Shown: in pieces, positions 25,412-35,887 of the stretch | Position numbering within the stretch: the stretch's first letter is position 1 | Layout of the letters: each line of letters opens with the position of its first letter | Assembly: GCF_000026045.1 (NCBI RefSeq) | Contig: NC_007426.1 | Location: 2,480,001-2,544,000 of the forward strand | Direction of reading: 5' to 3' | Source of the DNA: Natronomonas pharaonis DSM 2160 | GTDB taxonomy: Archaea > Halobacteriota > Halobacteria > Halobacteriales > Haloarculaceae | Length of the DNA: 64,000 bases | Made by a program: the position numbers and the translations under genes | The notes under the pieces: generated by a model | What the model was told of the DNA's origin: nothing | Database searches by the model: none | Seen by the model: only the letters and a program-made list of their open reading frames with translations

Positions 25412-26512
25412 TCACCCGGCCAGTTCCGACTCCGATTCGGCGTCGGCCAGCGGGTACCGCTGTTCGGCCACCGCAAAGGCCAGCGTGCTGGCGAGGCCGA
25501 CAAGCGTTCCAACGGTCAGCGTCGCCGCGAGATACGAGATACCGGCGAAATCCAGCTCGAGGAAGAAGGCGCTGAGGCCGTGGAGAACGACGGCGATGGC
25601 GACGACGTAGAAGGGGGCGTTAAGATACCGCCAGCGGAAGCCACCGGAGAGATACTCGTCGGTGACCCGACCCAGCGAGGCGATAACGCCAGCCGCGGCG
25701 ACCCATTCGACGGCGCCGTAGACGAAGGCGGCTGTCGCCGATACCGCCTCGGGGTCGACGGTTGTGAGCTCGCCTGCGGTCTCGACACCGCCGACGATGC
25801 CGACAGCAACAAGCGCCGCGGCGACGACGTACGTGACCAGTTGGACACGGCCGGCAAAGAGGCCGACGCGGACCTGTTCGAGGGCTTCGTCGATGGTCGA
25901 TTCGAGGCCGAGCCCACGGAAGAGGATATACAGGCCCAAAAGCGCCGAGATGACACCGAGTGTCGACCCCGGTAACCCGAGCATGTCGGCGACGATGGCA
26001 ACCGGATAGATGAGCAGCAGGATACCGAGCGGAATCAGGATTGTGCCGCGGGTTTCGGGGTCCGCAAGCACCTGCTTGAACGTGTAGTACATCGACTCAA
26101 GGTCCTGTGCCTGCCGGACGACAACCCGTCGGACGCCGTCTATCGGCACCCGCGAACGGATAACCGGCAGGACGCTTTCGTCCTGTGCGCCGTCGGTGAC
26201 GACGACTGCACGGACGTCTTCGCCGGTTGAAAGCGACGCAAGAACGGTGTCGACCTCCTCACCGACCTTCCGATTGGCTGAGACATCGGCCTTGGCGGTG
26301 CCGGTGACGACTGCGACCTCAACTGACTCGTCGTCGATGGTGTCATAGAGGTGGACGCCCTGAAAACAGACGTTCACGTCGGAGTCCTCGGGGTCGGCGG
26401 TCGCCAGAGCGACGGCGGCCTCCTCGACTGCGTCACGGCCGACTACCGGCGTCTCGAAATCGGTCTTCCGGCCGAGGTCGTCATCGAGGTCGACACATAA
26501 GATGAGCAGCAT
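25412..26512 (-). CDS. DUF373 family membrane protein
   Basis: The 366-residue protein has a soluble N-terminal domain starting MLLILCVDLDDDLGRK. In this domain conserved acidic and Gly residues (VVGRDAVEEAA, VVTGTAKADV, VTDGAQDESVLPVI) suggest a nucleotide- or metal-dependent activity. About six membrane helices follow from residue 155 on (ILIPLGILLLIYPVAIVADMLG and others). The architecture matches the archaeal DUF373 family. Its function is not established. Confidence 0.85.
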   Translation of the reverse strand: MLLILCVDLDDDLGRKTDFETPVVGRDAVEEAAVALATADPEDSDVNVCFQGVHLYDTIDDESVEVAVVTGTAKADVSANRKVGEEVDTVLASLSTGEDVRAVVVTDGAQDESVLPVIRSRVPIDGVRRVVVRQAQDLESMYYTFKQVLADPETRGTILIPLGILLLIYPVAIVADMLGLPGSTLGVISALLGLYILFRGLGLESTIDEALEQVRVGLFAGRVQLVTYVVAAALVAVGIVGGVETAGELTTVDPEAVSATAAFVYGAVEWVAAAGVIASLGRVTDEYLSGGFRWRYLNAPFYVVAIAVVLHGLSAFFLELDFAGISYLAATLTVGTLVGLASTLAFAVAEQRYPLADAESESELAG

Positions 26513-26646
26513 CGCTCGCTGTCGGCGTATTCCACGCGGCGGCTTAAGACCCTTCCCCCTGCCGACCGACCGGTGTGTAGCCTCGACGAATCGGCGAGGG
26601 CGGAACGTACGACTTTTGAGTGTCTGGCGGCAATGAGGTACAACTA

Positions 26647-27639
26647 ATGATTTCGGAGGGCTGCGAACAGTGTGCCGTCGGCGGTAAGATGGTGCTTTTC
26701 GTCTACGGCTACTGCGACCAGCGCGACTGTTTCTACTGTCCGCTCGGCGAGAACCGCAAAAACGTCACACAGGTCTACGCCAACGAGCGGCCGGTCGAAA
26801 CGGAGTCGGACATCATCGAGGAAGCAAAGCGAATGGACGCGCTCGGCTCCTCGATTACCGGCGGCGAGCCACAGGAGGTGCTCGAACGGACCTGCAACTA
26901 CATCAGCCTCCTGAAAGACGAGTTCGGCGAAGACCACCACACACATCTCTACACCGGCATCACCGGCGGCGAGGAGAACATGCGCCGACTCGCTGAGGCC
27001 GGCCTCGACGAAATCCGGTTCCACCCGCCGCTGGAGCAGTGGGGCGACCTCCACGGCACCGAGTGGGAGGACATCCTCTATACGGCCCGCGACGCCGGCA
27101 TCACGCCGGCGTTCGAGATTCCGGGTATCCGCGCCGAACCGGAGTTTCTCGAATTCCTCGACGAGGGGGCCGCCGAGTTCTGCAATATCAACGAATTCGA
27201 GATGTCGGACGGCAACTACCGCCGGATGCAGGAGGCAGGCTTCGAACTCCGCGAAGACCACATGTCGGCGGTTGAGGGGTCCCACGACATCCTCGAGACG
27301 ATGGGCGACCACGAGCGGGTCTACTTCTGTACCAGCGTCTTCAAAGACGCCGCCCAGCACCGGTCGCGGCTCAAGCGTATGGCTCGGAACGTCCGCCGGG
27401 AGTTCGACGAAATCACCGACGACGGCACCATCGTCTACGGGAAGACGTGGGTGACCGAAACGCGCCTCGACGAACTCGGCGTTCCGGAGTCCTACTACAC
27501 GGTCAAATCCGACCACGTCGAGCTGGCGTGGTGGTTGCTTGAGGAGATGGTCGATGAGGGCGACATCGAGGACGGCGAAATCGTCGAGCAGTATCCGACC
27601 TACGACGGCACCGTTGTCGAGCGGACGCCACTCGCCTGA
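26647..27639 (+). CDS. Radical SAM protein with CX4CX2C cluster motif (COG2108-like)
   Basis: The 330-residue protein binds its Fe-S cluster through [18 protein letters not shown], which spaces the cysteines CX4CX2C instead of the usual CX3CX2C. SAM-binding features follow ([27 protein letters not shown]). Extra conserved cysteines are in [12 protein letters not shown] at the start and in [14 protein letters not shown]. It is related to pyruvate formate-lyase activating enzymes; the substrate is unknown. ATG 26647 is preferred because a GAGGT ribosome-binding site lies 7 nt upstream; GTG 26620 is an alternative. Confidence 0.85.
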   Translation: MISEGCEQCAVGGKMVLFVYGYCDQRDCFYCPLGENRKNVTQVYANERPVETESDIIEEAKRMDALGSSITGGEPQEVLERTCNYISLLKDEFGEDHHTHLYTGITGGEENMRRLAEAGLDEIRFHPPLEQWGDLHGTEWEDILYTARDAGITPAFEIPGIRAEPEFLEFLDEGAAEFCNINEFEMSDGNYRRMQEAGFELREDHMSAVEGSHDILETMGDHERVYFCTSVFKDAAQHRSRLKRMARNVRREFDEITDDGTIVYGKTWVTETRLDELGVPESYYTVKSDHVELAWWLLEEMVDEGDIEDGEIVEQYPTYDGTVVERTPLA

Positions 27640-27691
27640 ACCGGCAGCCGAAAGCCACGATGTTTTTGTCGTTCGGAACGGCCGTAGAGAT

Positions 27692-28279
27692 ATGATACTC
27701 TCCGATGCCGACATCCGGCGGCGGTTAGACGAGGGCGACCTCGCCATCGAGCCGCTGGATGACCCCGAACTACAGGTGCAGCCGGCGAGCGTCGACCTCC
27801 GGTTGGGACGGGAGTTCCTTGAGTTCCAGCGTGCGAACATCTCCTGTATCCATCCCACGAGCGAACGCGAAGTCGACGAGTACGTCGATGAGACATACGT
27901 CGAGGAGGGCGAGGAGTTCGTGCTCCACCCGGGCGATTTCGTGCTCGGGACGACCAAAGAGCGAGTCGAGATTCCGCCGGACCTCATCGCCCACGTCGAG
28001 GGGCGGTCCTCGCTGGGGCGGCTGGCCATCGTCGTCCACGCGACGGCCGGGCTCTGTGACCCCGGCTACCAGGGACAGATAACGCTTGAGCTTTCGAACC
28101 TCGGCACCGCGCCGGTCGCCCTGTCGCCGGGAATGCGCATCTCACAGCTCACCTTCACGGAGTTGAAATCACCCGCCGAGCGGCCGTATGGGGCCGAGCG
28201 CGGCTCAAAATATCAGGGACAGACCGGACCGCAGGCGTCCCGGATACAGGGCGACCGGGAGTTCGGAGGCGACCAATGA
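27692..28279 (+). CDS. dcd: dCTP deaminase
   Basis: The 195-residue protein is a trimeric dUTPase-fold enzyme that deaminates dCTP. Motifs seen are [49 protein letters not shown] (substrate loop and catalytic Glu in TLELSN) and GMRISQLTF. The start is ATG 27692, beginning the family-typical MILSDADI. It overlaps the following regulator gene by 4 bp (ATGA). Bifunctional deaminase/dUTPase activity, as in some archaeal homologues, cannot be excluded. Confidence 0.93.
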   Translation: MILSDADIRRRLDEGDLAIEPLDDPELQVQPASVDLRLGREFLEFQRANISCIHPTSEREVDEYVDETYVEEGEEFVLHPGDFVLGTTKERVEIPPDLIAHVEGRSSLGRLAIVVHATAGLCDPGYQGQITLELSNLGTAPVALSPGMRISQLTFTELKSPAERPYGAERGSKYQGQTGPQASRIQGDREFGGDQ

Positions 28280-29172
28280 AGTTCATCGAGGAACTCGTCG
28301 TCGAGGAGTTCCTCCCGACATTTCGGACGGAGCTGGCTGGTGCGCTCAGAGAGCGCGGGCTCACACAGAGCGAAGTCGCGGGATTGCTCGGCATCAGCCA
28401 AAGCGCCGTCTCGAAGTACGCCCACGGCGAGGTCGAGACCAACCCGGACATCGCTGCCGACGACCGGTTCAGCGAACTCGTCGACCGGCTGGCTGACGGG
28501 CTCGCAAGCGGTGAGATGAGCCGTGTGCAGGCGCTCGTCGAAACGGAGGTGCTGATACGCCAGCTCGAACGCGGCGACCTGTTGGCCCGGCTCCACGAGG
28601 ACGCCTACCCGCCGCTGGCAGACTACGAGGGGCCGCTGGATATCCACGACCCGGACGGCGAGCTCCGAATGACAGAACGCGTCCGCTCGTCGGTGCGGCG
28701 AGGGGTCCGAACGCTGGAGAACACGAGTGGCTTCGCCGGCCTCGTCCCGAACGTCGGGTCGAACCTCGTCGAGGCGCTGCCGGAGGCCGAAACCATCGAC
28801 GACGTGGCCGGCGTCCCCGGCCGAATCCTCGATATAAAAGGCCAAGCGACGGTACCGGCCGACCCCGAGTTCGGTGTCTCCGGACACGTCGCGAAGCTAC
28901 TTTTGACGGCCCGAGAGGCCGGCGTCGACGCCCGGGCAGCGCTGAACATCCGCTACGACGAGTCTATCGTGGCGGAGCTTGAGGCGGCCGGCTACGAGAC
29001 CGCCGCCTTCGACGCCGAGGCGGACCTCGATGCAGCGGTCCAAGCGGCCATCGCGGGAAGCGCGTCCGTTGACGTTCTCTACCAGACCGGCGGGTTCGGC
29101 GTCGAGCCGGTCTGTTATCTGCTCGGCTCTGATGCGTCCGCTGTCGTCGCAGCGGTCCGCGAGCTCTGCTAA
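28276..29172 (+). CDS. thiR: HTH-ThiN fusion regulator, ThiR type (thiamine repressor)
   Basis: The 298-residue protein joins an XRE-like helix-turn-helix (about 18-60: [29 protein letters not shown]) to a C-terminal ThiN domain (about 125-298: [34 protein letters not shown] and [13 protein letters not shown]). In archaea the HTH-ThiN fusion is known as ThiR, in which the ThiN domain senses thiamine phosphates. The thi4 gene lies 1.4 kb away, and a palindrome covers its promoter, consistent with a local target. It overlaps dcd by ATGA and shares an A with the next start (TAATG). Confidence 0.85.
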   Translation: MKFIEELVVEEFLPTFRTELAGALRERGLTQSEVAGLLGISQSAVSKYAHGEVETNPDIAADDRFSELVDRLADGLASGEMSRVQALVETEVLIRQLERGDLLARLHEDAYPPLADYEGPLDIHDPDGELRMTERVRSSVRRGVRTLENTSGFAGLVPNVGSNLVEALPEAETIDDVAGVPGRILDIKGQATVPADPEFGVSGHVAKLLLTAREAGVDARAALNIRYDESIVAELEAAGYETAAFDAEADLDAAVQAAIAGSASVDVLYQTGGFGVEPVCYLLGSDASAVVAAVRELC

Positions 29173-29834
29173 TGGCGTCCGTCGAGGCGTTTTACGGGCG
29201 GTGGGCAGACCTCTACGACCACATCGCCACGCTGCCGGGCGTCGCTCGCTGGCGACAACGGGCTGCCGAACGGGTTGCCGACCGTGGCGCGACCATCGTC
29301 GAGATGGGCTGTGGAACGGGAGCGAACCTGCCGTTCCTCCGCGAACAGGTCGGTCCGGAGGGCCGCGTGGTTGGCATCGATATCACGCGACCGCTGCTCG
29401 ACCGGGCGAGAACGCGGGCGTCGGAGTATGACAATGTCGCTGTCCTCCACGGCGATGCCGTTGTACCCCCGGTAGCGTCGGCCGACGGCGTCCTCGCGAC
29501 GTTTGTCTGTGGGCTCTTCGAGAATCCGGAGCGTGTCGTCGACCAGTGGTGTGACCGCCTCAACGACGGCGGACGCGTCGCGCTGCTGGATGCGACCCCA
29601 AGCGAACAGCCGCTCGGTGTGCCACTGAACCCGCTGTTTTCGATGTTCGTCGCCGCCGGGTCGCCGACGACCGACGCACGTGACGTCCTTCGCGCGCCAT
29701 GCTCGGGACACGGAACCGAACTTGAGCGGCGCGTGGCCGCCTCCCGGCGCGCGCTCGCGGCACGGGCGAGGGACCGACGCTACGAGACATTCGGGCTCGG
29801 GTTCGTCGGACTCGCGTCGGGACGAATCGATTAG
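29172..29834 (+). CDS. Class I SAM-dependent methyltransferase
   Basis: The 220-residue protein has motif I TIVEMGCGTGANLPFLREQ, an acidic post-I strand (VVGIDITRPLLDRAR), motif II (SADGVLATFVCGLFENPERVVDQW) and GGRVALLDATPSEQ, like UbiE-type enzymes. The start overlaps the thiR stop (TAATG), so it is the third gene of the dcd-thiR operon. Its stop overlaps the convergent gene by 4 bp. The substrate is unknown. Confidence 0.85.
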   Translation: MASVEAFYGRWADLYDHIATLPGVARWRQRAAERVADRGATIVEMGCGTGANLPFLREQVGPEGRVVGIDITRPLLDRARTRASEYDNVAVLHGDAVVPPVASADGVLATFVCGLFENPERVVDQWCDRLNDGGRVALLDATPSEQPLGVPLNPLFSMFVAAGSPTTDARDVLRAPCSGHGTELERRVAASRRALAARARDRRYETFGLGFVGLASGRID

Positions 29835-30583
29835 CCGTAGCGGGCGGCGTGGCGCTCACAGAAGGCCGGCTCCGAGAGCTGTGCCGCAAGCAGCGCTGGC
29901 TGCCGGTGGGCATCGTAGAGCCGGCAGCCCTCGACATCACAGAACGCGTCCCCGGTTTCGAGGTAGTGGTAGGCGGCCAGCACGTACCCCTTCAGCGCCT
30001 CGGTCGTCCGGGGGTCGTCCTCGACGAGGAACTCCCCGTCGACCTGATTTTCCAGTACCTCCCGTGGCGGTGCATCCCCTGCCATCATCGCGTGTGACTG
30101 CTTGGTCTTGTAGTAGGCTTCGGGCTTTGCAGGAGCCTCGTAAAGCCCCGGGACAGAGACCAGCGATGGCTTCCCCAGAACAGCGACCCGCTTGTGCCAG
30201 CGGGCGTCGTGGGTACCCCACGTGCCGAGCCGGCGGTCGAGAAGCGGGATATGAAGCTCCTCCATCGGCGATTGGAGCCGCCGCCGGAGGGCATCCTGGA
30301 CGTCGAATCCGTCGTAGATGACACCGCCACCGCGCTCGGGGGCTTCGAGCGTCCGCTCCTCGTAGCGGACGATACCGACCATCGTGTTGCCCGTCTCCCG
30401 CTCGTAGGGCGAAAGCACCCGCGAGGCGGCGAACGCCTCGGCGAGGTCGTCATCGGCGAGCGAACCGAGCAGGCGCGGCTCGACATCGACGGTGGCGTCG
30501 ATGCGAGGGTCGAGCCACTCGGCTATCTCGTCGGCGTCGGCCGTCGTCGTCGGGGCGCGATAGAGCGTGACGTGGTCGGGCAT
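29831..30583 (-). CDS. Conserved haloarchaeal protein with C-terminal CxxxxC motif
   Basis: The 250-residue soluble protein has conserved-looking blocks RVLSPYERETGNTMVGIVRYEERTL, WHKRVAVLGKPSLVSVPGLYEAPAKPEAYY and the C-terminal FCDVEGCRLYDAHRQPALLAAQL with FCERHAARY. The Cys and His there could bind a metal, and the ending resembles archaemetzincin-like proteins, but no HExxH motif is present. I cannot assign a function. It sits between the thiR operon and thi4 and is on the same strand as thi4, 31 bp downstream of its stop, so it may be co-regulated. Confidence 0.72.
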   Translation of the reverse strand: MPDHVTLYRAPTTTADADEIAEWLDPRIDATVDVEPRLLGSLADDDLAEAFAASRVLSPYERETGNTMVGIVRYEERTLEAPERGGGVIYDGFDVQDALRRRLQSPMEELHIPLLDRRLGTWGTHDARWHKRVAVLGKPSLVSVPGLYEAPAKPEAYYKTKQSHAMMAGDAPPREVLENQVDGEFLVEDDPRTTEALKGYVLAAYHYLETGDAFCDVEGCRLYDAHRQPALLAAQLSEPAFCERHAARYG

Positions 30584-30614
30584 GGCGTGAAGTAGCGGCG
30601 GCGGTCGGAGAGCG

Positions 30615-31553
<939 letters not shown>

Positions 31554-31558
31554 TTATA

Positions 31559-31586
31559 TATCCGGCAAATATTAACCTACCGGATA
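31559..31586 (-). promoter_or_regulatory. Inverted repeat over the thi4 promoter, candidate ThiR operator
   Basis: TATCCGG (31559-31565) and CCGGATA (31580-31586) form a perfect 7-bp inverted repeat around a 14-nt AT-rich spacer. The spacer contains the likely minus-strand TATA box (TTAATATTT), about 26 nt before the thi4 ATG. A repressor dimer bound here would block TBP/TFB. The ThiR assignment rests on the neighbouring regulator gene and is an inference. Confidence 0.6.
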
Positions 31587-31691
31587 CCGGCCACGACGGC
31601 CACGGTCGGAAACGCGTGACGTGCCGGGACGCAATCCCTCGGCTGCCCGTGCTCCGTAACTGTTAGGGACAGCGGGGGCGAACGCCGACGC

Positions 31692-31976
31692 ATGAGCGAC
31701 GACGACGAAGAGGGGCCGGCCGTGCCGTTAGGCGAGGGAGAGCCGGTCGAGGGCGCGCCGCTGGCGCGGGTCGCCTCCCGGCTCCACTACGCCATCGAGA
31801 AAAGCGAAGTCGTCCGCCGCGAGGGCGAGACGACGATACGGACGCCGGACGGACCACGCGAACTCGCCGACGTACTCGAAGAAACCGACGCGGTGTATTT
31901 CGACACCCGGCAGGCCTTCGAGTCGGCTGTCCGCGATGTCATCGGAACCGGACCGGTGCCGACCGCCGAGGAGTAG
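31692..31976 (+). CDS. Small conserved haloarchaeal protein
   Basis: The 94-residue acidic protein has a disordered N-terminus (DDDEEGPAVPLGEGEPVEG) and a compact region with VASRLHYAIEKSEVVRREGETTIRTPDG and VYFDTRQAFESAVRDVIG. It resembles short DUF5789-type haloarchaeal proteins, but I am not certain. It is divergent from thi4 with a 147-bp gap between them. Confidence 0.65.
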   Translation: MSDDDEEGPAVPLGEGEPVEGAPLARVASRLHYAIEKSEVVRREGETTIRTPDGPRELADVLEETDAVYFDTRQAFESAVRDVIGTGPVPTAEE

Positions 31977-32019
31977 TCGCCCGCGAACTGTTTTTGGTGG
32001 CGGCGGCCGAACGAGAGGT

Positions 32020-32466
32020 ATGAGCCTCGCGTTTGACCCCTCGAAGATCGATGCCGAAGATATCGGTGAAGAACAGACGACGCTAGCGATGGACCACGAG
32101 GCGGCCGTCGAACACGTCCGAACCGTCGCCGAGGAGACCGGCTTCGGCATCCCGGTCGAATTTTCGCCGTCGGAGCTGCTCAACGAGAAGGTCGACGCCG
32201 ACCGGGACCCCTACTACGTGCTCGGGGCCTGTAACCCCGAGATGGCCGACCGGGCGCTCGACGAGACGCTCAAGCAGGGTGCGCTGTTCCCGTGTAACTT
32301 CGTCGTCTGGCAGGAAGAGCCGGGACGCCAGCGCGTCTACCACGTCTCCATTATGCGTATCGCGCGCCTCGTCGGGATGGCACCGGACAACGAGGCGTGG
32401 GGGGATATCGTCGACGACACGGGCGAGTTGGTTGCTGCGTTTTTCGAGGCCCTCGACGACGAGTAG
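32020..32466 (+). CDS. DUF302 domain protein
   Basis: The 148-residue protein matches the DUF302 fold: TTLAMDHEAAVEHVRTVAEETGFGIPVEFSPSELLNEKV, then YYVLGACNPEMADRALDE and ALFPCNFVVWQEE, with a Cys in each of the last two motifs. It is a soluble, cytoplasmic protein of unknown role. A GAGGT ribosome-binding sequence lies at 32014-32018, directly before the ATG. Its stop is followed at once by the stop of the convergent 46-codon gene. Confidence 0.85.
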   Translation: MSLAFDPSKIDAEDIGEEQTTLAMDHEAAVEHVRTVAEETGFGIPVEFSPSELLNEKVDADRDPYYVLGACNPEMADRALDETLKQGALFPCNFVVWQEEPGRQRVYHVSIMRIARLVGMAPDNEAWGDIVDDTGELVAAFFEALDDE

Positions 32467-32607
32467 CTACCCGAAGAGCCGCGACGACAGCCGCTTGAAC
32501 ACCCGGCGTTCCCGCAACGCCATATAGAGAAACGCCGACGGGAACGCAAGCAGGACCAACGACAGGAAAACGAGGAACAGGCCGGGACCGGAGAGCAGCT
32601 CTGACAT
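32467..32607 (-). CDS. 46-residue single-span membrane protein
   Basis: Reading the minus strand from ATG 32607 gives MSELLSGPG, a hydrophobic helix LFLVFLSLVLLAFPSAFLY, and a basic tail RERRVFKRLSSRLFG, then TAG. The pattern of a short N-terminus, one membrane span and a positive-inside tail is typical of genuine small haloarchaeal proteins. It lies 26 bp downstream of nreA on the same strand. The function is unknown. Confidence 0.6.
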   Translation of the reverse strand: MSELLSGPGLFLVFLSLVLLAFPSAFLYMALRERRVFKRLSSRLFG

Positions 32608-32633
32608 ACCTGTACGTGGTCGTGTGAGACGGC

Positions 32634-33923
32634 TTAACGGCTTCGGGACGAGTCGCCGCCCGCACCGAAGGCCGAGAGGTCCGCCTGCACGCCGGCAGCC
32701 ATCGTCGACTTCCGCCGGAGCGCTGCCATCGAGACCGGTAGCTGCGGGACGAGTTGCCGGACGGCGTCGTGGAACGTCTCGGCCACCGCCGGCTCCCCGT
32801 CGAAGGCGTCCCGAACCGACTCGCGTATCTGCCAGACGCCGACCGGTGCCCAGTAGGCTTCAGTGGCGTAGCGGACGACAAAGACCTTCGCCTGCCGGTC
32901 ACGGTCAGCAAGCGCCTCAAGCACGCCGAGCCTCGCGGCGTAGTACGCGCCGGACGTCTCCTCGACGTAGCCGCTTCGGCCGTCGTAGCCTTCGTTGTCA
33001 GCGGCCATATACAGTTGCCCGTCCGGGTCGGGGTTCCAGATGCTGCCCGGGGCCTTCAGCTCCAGTAGCTCGAACTCCCAGTCGCCGGGGGCGGCGACCA
33101 CCCAGTAGTCGTTACCCATGTAGCTGGTATGCCACACCAGCGTCCGGTCGATGGGAGGGGCATTGCGAATCGTCCCTCGAAGATACTGGCCAACGGTGTC
33201 GTCGACGGCGGTAATCGACCACCGCGTCGGCACGAGCCGTCGGTTTTCGGCCTCGCCGAGTGCGCCGACCGACAGGACGTTGTTGATATCGTAGACATCG
33301 AACCCGCGCCGGTAGAGGTACGTTATCGCGCCTTCGGCCCGCCAGTCGTCGTCAGAGAGCGTCTTCTCGATAGCCCGCGGCACTGATGGGTTCTCCGTGA
33401 CGCGGGCCGACTCCGCGAACGCCCGTGGCCCACGCGGCGCGGCGATGTCCTCCAGCGGGCCATCGAGGTCGAATCCCGGCCGGTCGTCGAGACCCAGCTC
33501 GATGTCGACCGGGTCGTCGGCGAGAGCGACCTCGCGCTGTGTGCCGACGAAGCCGTCCCAGACGTCGTAGACATCGACGTTTGACCGGCGCGTCGAGTTC
33601 AAGAGCCCGGTGCGCCGCTCGAAAACATCGTCGATGCTGAACCCCTGCTGATACCACTCGCCGGTGGTCGCGTACGCCTCGGCGTCGTTCTCGTCACCGA
33701 CCGGAGCGAGCACCCCCGCCGAAACGTTGGGGTACGACGACCGACCGACAAACACCGACGGCGCGGTTGAGCCGACAAGCGTGTCGTCGGTGAGTGTCTC
33801 ATCGAATCGCGTGCGTGCATCGTCAATGTACTCGGTGACGGCGTAGGACTTCTCCTCGGCGAGCTTCCGGAGCGCAACGGAGTCGTCTTGCTCTATGTCG
33901 TCGACATACTCGTCGAGGCGCAT
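32634..33923 (-). CDS. nreA: DNA repair protein NreA
   Basis: The 429-residue protein matches archaeal NreA, which takes part in repair of DNA crosslinks and binds PCNA. Family blocks include MRLDEYVDDI, GSTAPSVFVGRSSYPNVSAGVLAPVG, DDVFERRTGLLNSTRRSNV and VWHTSYMGNDYWVVAAPGDWEFELLELKAPGS. Near the C-terminus VQADLSAFG fits a PCNA-interacting Q-xx-L-xx-F motif. The start is ATG 33923; the frame is open further upstream but overlaps the preceding gene. It is followed by the tiny membrane protein gene. Confidence 0.88.
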   Translation of the reverse strand: MRLDEYVDDIEQDDSVALRKLAEEKSYAVTEYIDDARTRFDETLTDDTLVGSTAPSVFVGRSSYPNVSAGVLAPVGDENDAEAYATTGEWYQQGFSIDDVFERRTGLLNSTRRSNVDVYDVWDGFVGTQREVALADDPVDIELGLDDRPGFDLDGPLEDIAAPRGPRAFAESARVTENPSVPRAIEKTLSDDDWRAEGAITYLYRRGFDVYDINNVLSVGALGEAENRRLVPTRWSITAVDDTVGQYLRGTIRNAPPIDRTLVWHTSYMGNDYWVVAAPGDWEFELLELKAPGSIWNPDPDGQLYMAADNEGYDGRSGYVEETSGAYYAARLGVLEALADRDRQAKVFVVRYATEAYWAPVGVWQIRESVRDAFDGEPAVAETFHDAVRQLVPQLPVSMAALRRKSTMAAGVQADLSAFGAGGDSSRSR

Positions 33924-33978
33924 ACCGATGCTTCGGGCGGAACGCCCAAGGCTGTTCTGGACGCTGACGCGCGAACGG

Positions 33979-35763
33979 CTACTCGTCCACCAGTTCGATT
34001 CGGTTGACCGAGAGATGGACGTGCTCGACTTCGATGGGGTCGGGGCCGCCGAGCGTCTCGACGACCTGTGTTTCGAGAGCCTCGTCGTAGCTGATGTGGC
34101 TTTGCCCGCCATCGAGGTCGACGCCCTCAACCGCGCCGACGATAGCGCCCGCCACTGAGGTGTCGCCGTCGAGTTCAATATCAGCATCATCGGTGGTGCC
34201 GTCCGTCGGCGCATAGAGAACACCGCTGAACACCGAGTCTTGGATGTCCGCATCAGTGTCCGGAGGTCCGTACAACCACAACTGCGTCGAGTTGGCCTCG
34301 TTGGTGTCGTAGTTGACAGACGAATCGTCGATATCGATGTCGGCCTCGCGGTCGGCGTCGCTGACATACATTCGAACGACAGCGTCGTCTTCGATATCGA
34401 CATCTGCGCCGTCGAGTTCGAACTCGCCGGCGACACCGAGTTCGACGCTGCCGTCGCCGGCCACCGTTATGCTCGTGTCGGCGCTGCCCTGGCCGGGATT
34501 GCCGTCCCCACTGACATCGACATCGTCGGCGCTGAGCTCGATGTCGCCGCTGCTCGTGTCGAGTTCGAGCGTTCCCTCGTCAATATCGAGGGCATCGAGG
34601 TCGTACGAGCCGGCTTCGAGCGTTACGGTATCACCGTCGTCAATGTCCAACTCTCGGCCGGAAATAGCGTCGACATCGTCGTTTGCGGTGCCGTCACCGA
34701 TACTGTCGACCTTCTGGTAAAGGGTATCGGCGTCAACGACCTCGGCAGCGGGCTGGGGGCTCGGAACAGCAGTATTAGTTTCGACACCGTCGGCGTGGCA
34801 GTTCTCGTTGCCGGCCGCACACCGGATTTCACCGTCGATATCTGCGCCGCCGAGACTGACAGCCCCACCAGCAAGCAGGTCGCCGTTGATGTCGATTCGG
34901 TGGTCCGCAATGTCGATATCGCCAGTCGCGACGAACTGCCCGCCGGTCATCGGTTCACCCTGTCCAGGGTTCGCGGACGGGCCGCCTGTCGAAGAATCGT
35001 ACGCGTTGACGACGAATTTACCGTCTAGTTCGAGTTCCTCGCTTGCGGTCGTCGAGACGACAGGGCCGCCGATATCGGGCCTCTCGGGGTCATTGGTAAG
35101 TTCAAGCGTCACCGATTCCGTGTCGTGGTCATAGGAGACGGTGCCGTCGGTCCGGTCGGCAAAGAACCGGCCCCACGACTCGTAGTAGCGGCTCTCGACC
35201 GTAACTGTAATCGATTCCGTCTCCCCGACGCGTCGCCGGTCTTGCAGCGTCGTGTCCGGGTTCTGTGCTGCGATGGTGGTGGCGCTACCCGCGACGGTGC
35301 CATCGAGGTCGACAAGCGGCATCGTCAGCGTCGCCCCGCGGTAGTGGAACTCCGGCGGTGAGACCATCCGTGTGGTGTCACCATCAGTTCGCCACGTGCC
35401 GCCGCCCTGATAGGCGATGTGCGTATCGCCGCGACGGTATTCGAGGGTGGTAATCGTCTCTTCGAGTAACGTCTCGGTCCCGTTTTCGACGACAATACGC
35501 GCCCCGTCGTAGGTCTCGAATGTCGCGTCGTCAGTGGTTCCGAAATCGACCTGTCGGTGACTGCTCCCGCCGAGGGCGACAAGCGACGCCTCGCTGTTGA
35601 GTTCAAGCATCGCGTTCTCGGCGTTGTCGTCAGCAACCGACCCCTGCAAATCGGAGAGTGCGCCACCACCGGCTACGACAAGCACCGAGACAGCGGTCAC
35701 GGTTATGGCAATAATGAGTGCGTAACCGACGACGGACGATTGGGCGCGGCGACCGAAGGACAC
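33979..35763 (-). CDS. Secreted pilin-like protein with beta-helix-like acidic domain
   Basis: The predicted product (594 residues) begins RRAQSSVVGYALIIAITVTAVSVLVVAGGGAL, a class III (type IV pilin-like) signal and membrane anchor as in DUF7289-type haloarchaeal proteins. The rest is extracellular: extremely Asp-rich and repetitive, with segments like GDIDIADHRIDINGDLLAGGAVSLGGADIDG and DIELSADDVDVSG that suggest a right-handed beta-helix. GTG 35763 is chosen because it places a short basic n-region before the hydrophobic stretch; an in-frame TTG at 35862 would add 33 residues. It may be a minor pilin or surface adhesin. Confidence 0.75.
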   Translation of the reverse strand: MSFGRRAQSSVVGYALIIAITVTAVSVLVVAGGGALSDLQGSVADDNAENAMLELNSEASLVALGGSSHRQVDFGTTDDATFETYDGARIVVENGTETLLEETITTLEYRRGDTHIAYQGGGTWRTDGDTTRMVSPPEFHYRGATLTMPLVDLDGTVAGSATTIAAQNPDTTLQDRRRVGETESITVTVESRYYESWGRFFADRTDGTVSYDHDTESVTLELTNDPERPDIGGPVVSTTASEELELDGKFVVNAYDSSTGGPSANPGQGEPMTGGQFVATGDIDIADHRIDINGDLLAGGAVSLGGADIDGEIRCAAGNENCHADGVETNTAVPSPQPAAEVVDADTLYQKVDSIGDGTANDDVDAISGRELDIDDGDTVTLEAGSYDLDALDIDEGTLELDTSSGDIELSADDVDVSGDGNPGQGSADTSITVAGDGSVELGVAGEFELDGADVDIEDDAVVRMYVSDADREADIDIDDSSVNYDTNEANSTQLWLYGPPDTDADIQDSVFSGVLYAPTDGTTDDADIELDGDTSVAGAIVGAVEGVDLDGGQSHISYDEALETQVVETLGGPDPIEVEHVHLSVNRIELVDE

Positions 35764-35887
35764 AGCGACGGGGCGGCTGTCAGCCGACAAGTCGGTGCCT
35801 ACCTGTTCAAGCGAGAGCAACCGCCGCAAGCGGAGGGCAAGGGGGTTCACGTTGGAAGTCAATACGGGAGAGCGAAGATGGGTGCCC

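Noticed and set aside
33924-34436. N-terminal extension of nreA
   Set aside because: The extra 171 codons overlap the pilin-like gene on the same strand and do not resemble NreA; the family start is ATG 33923.
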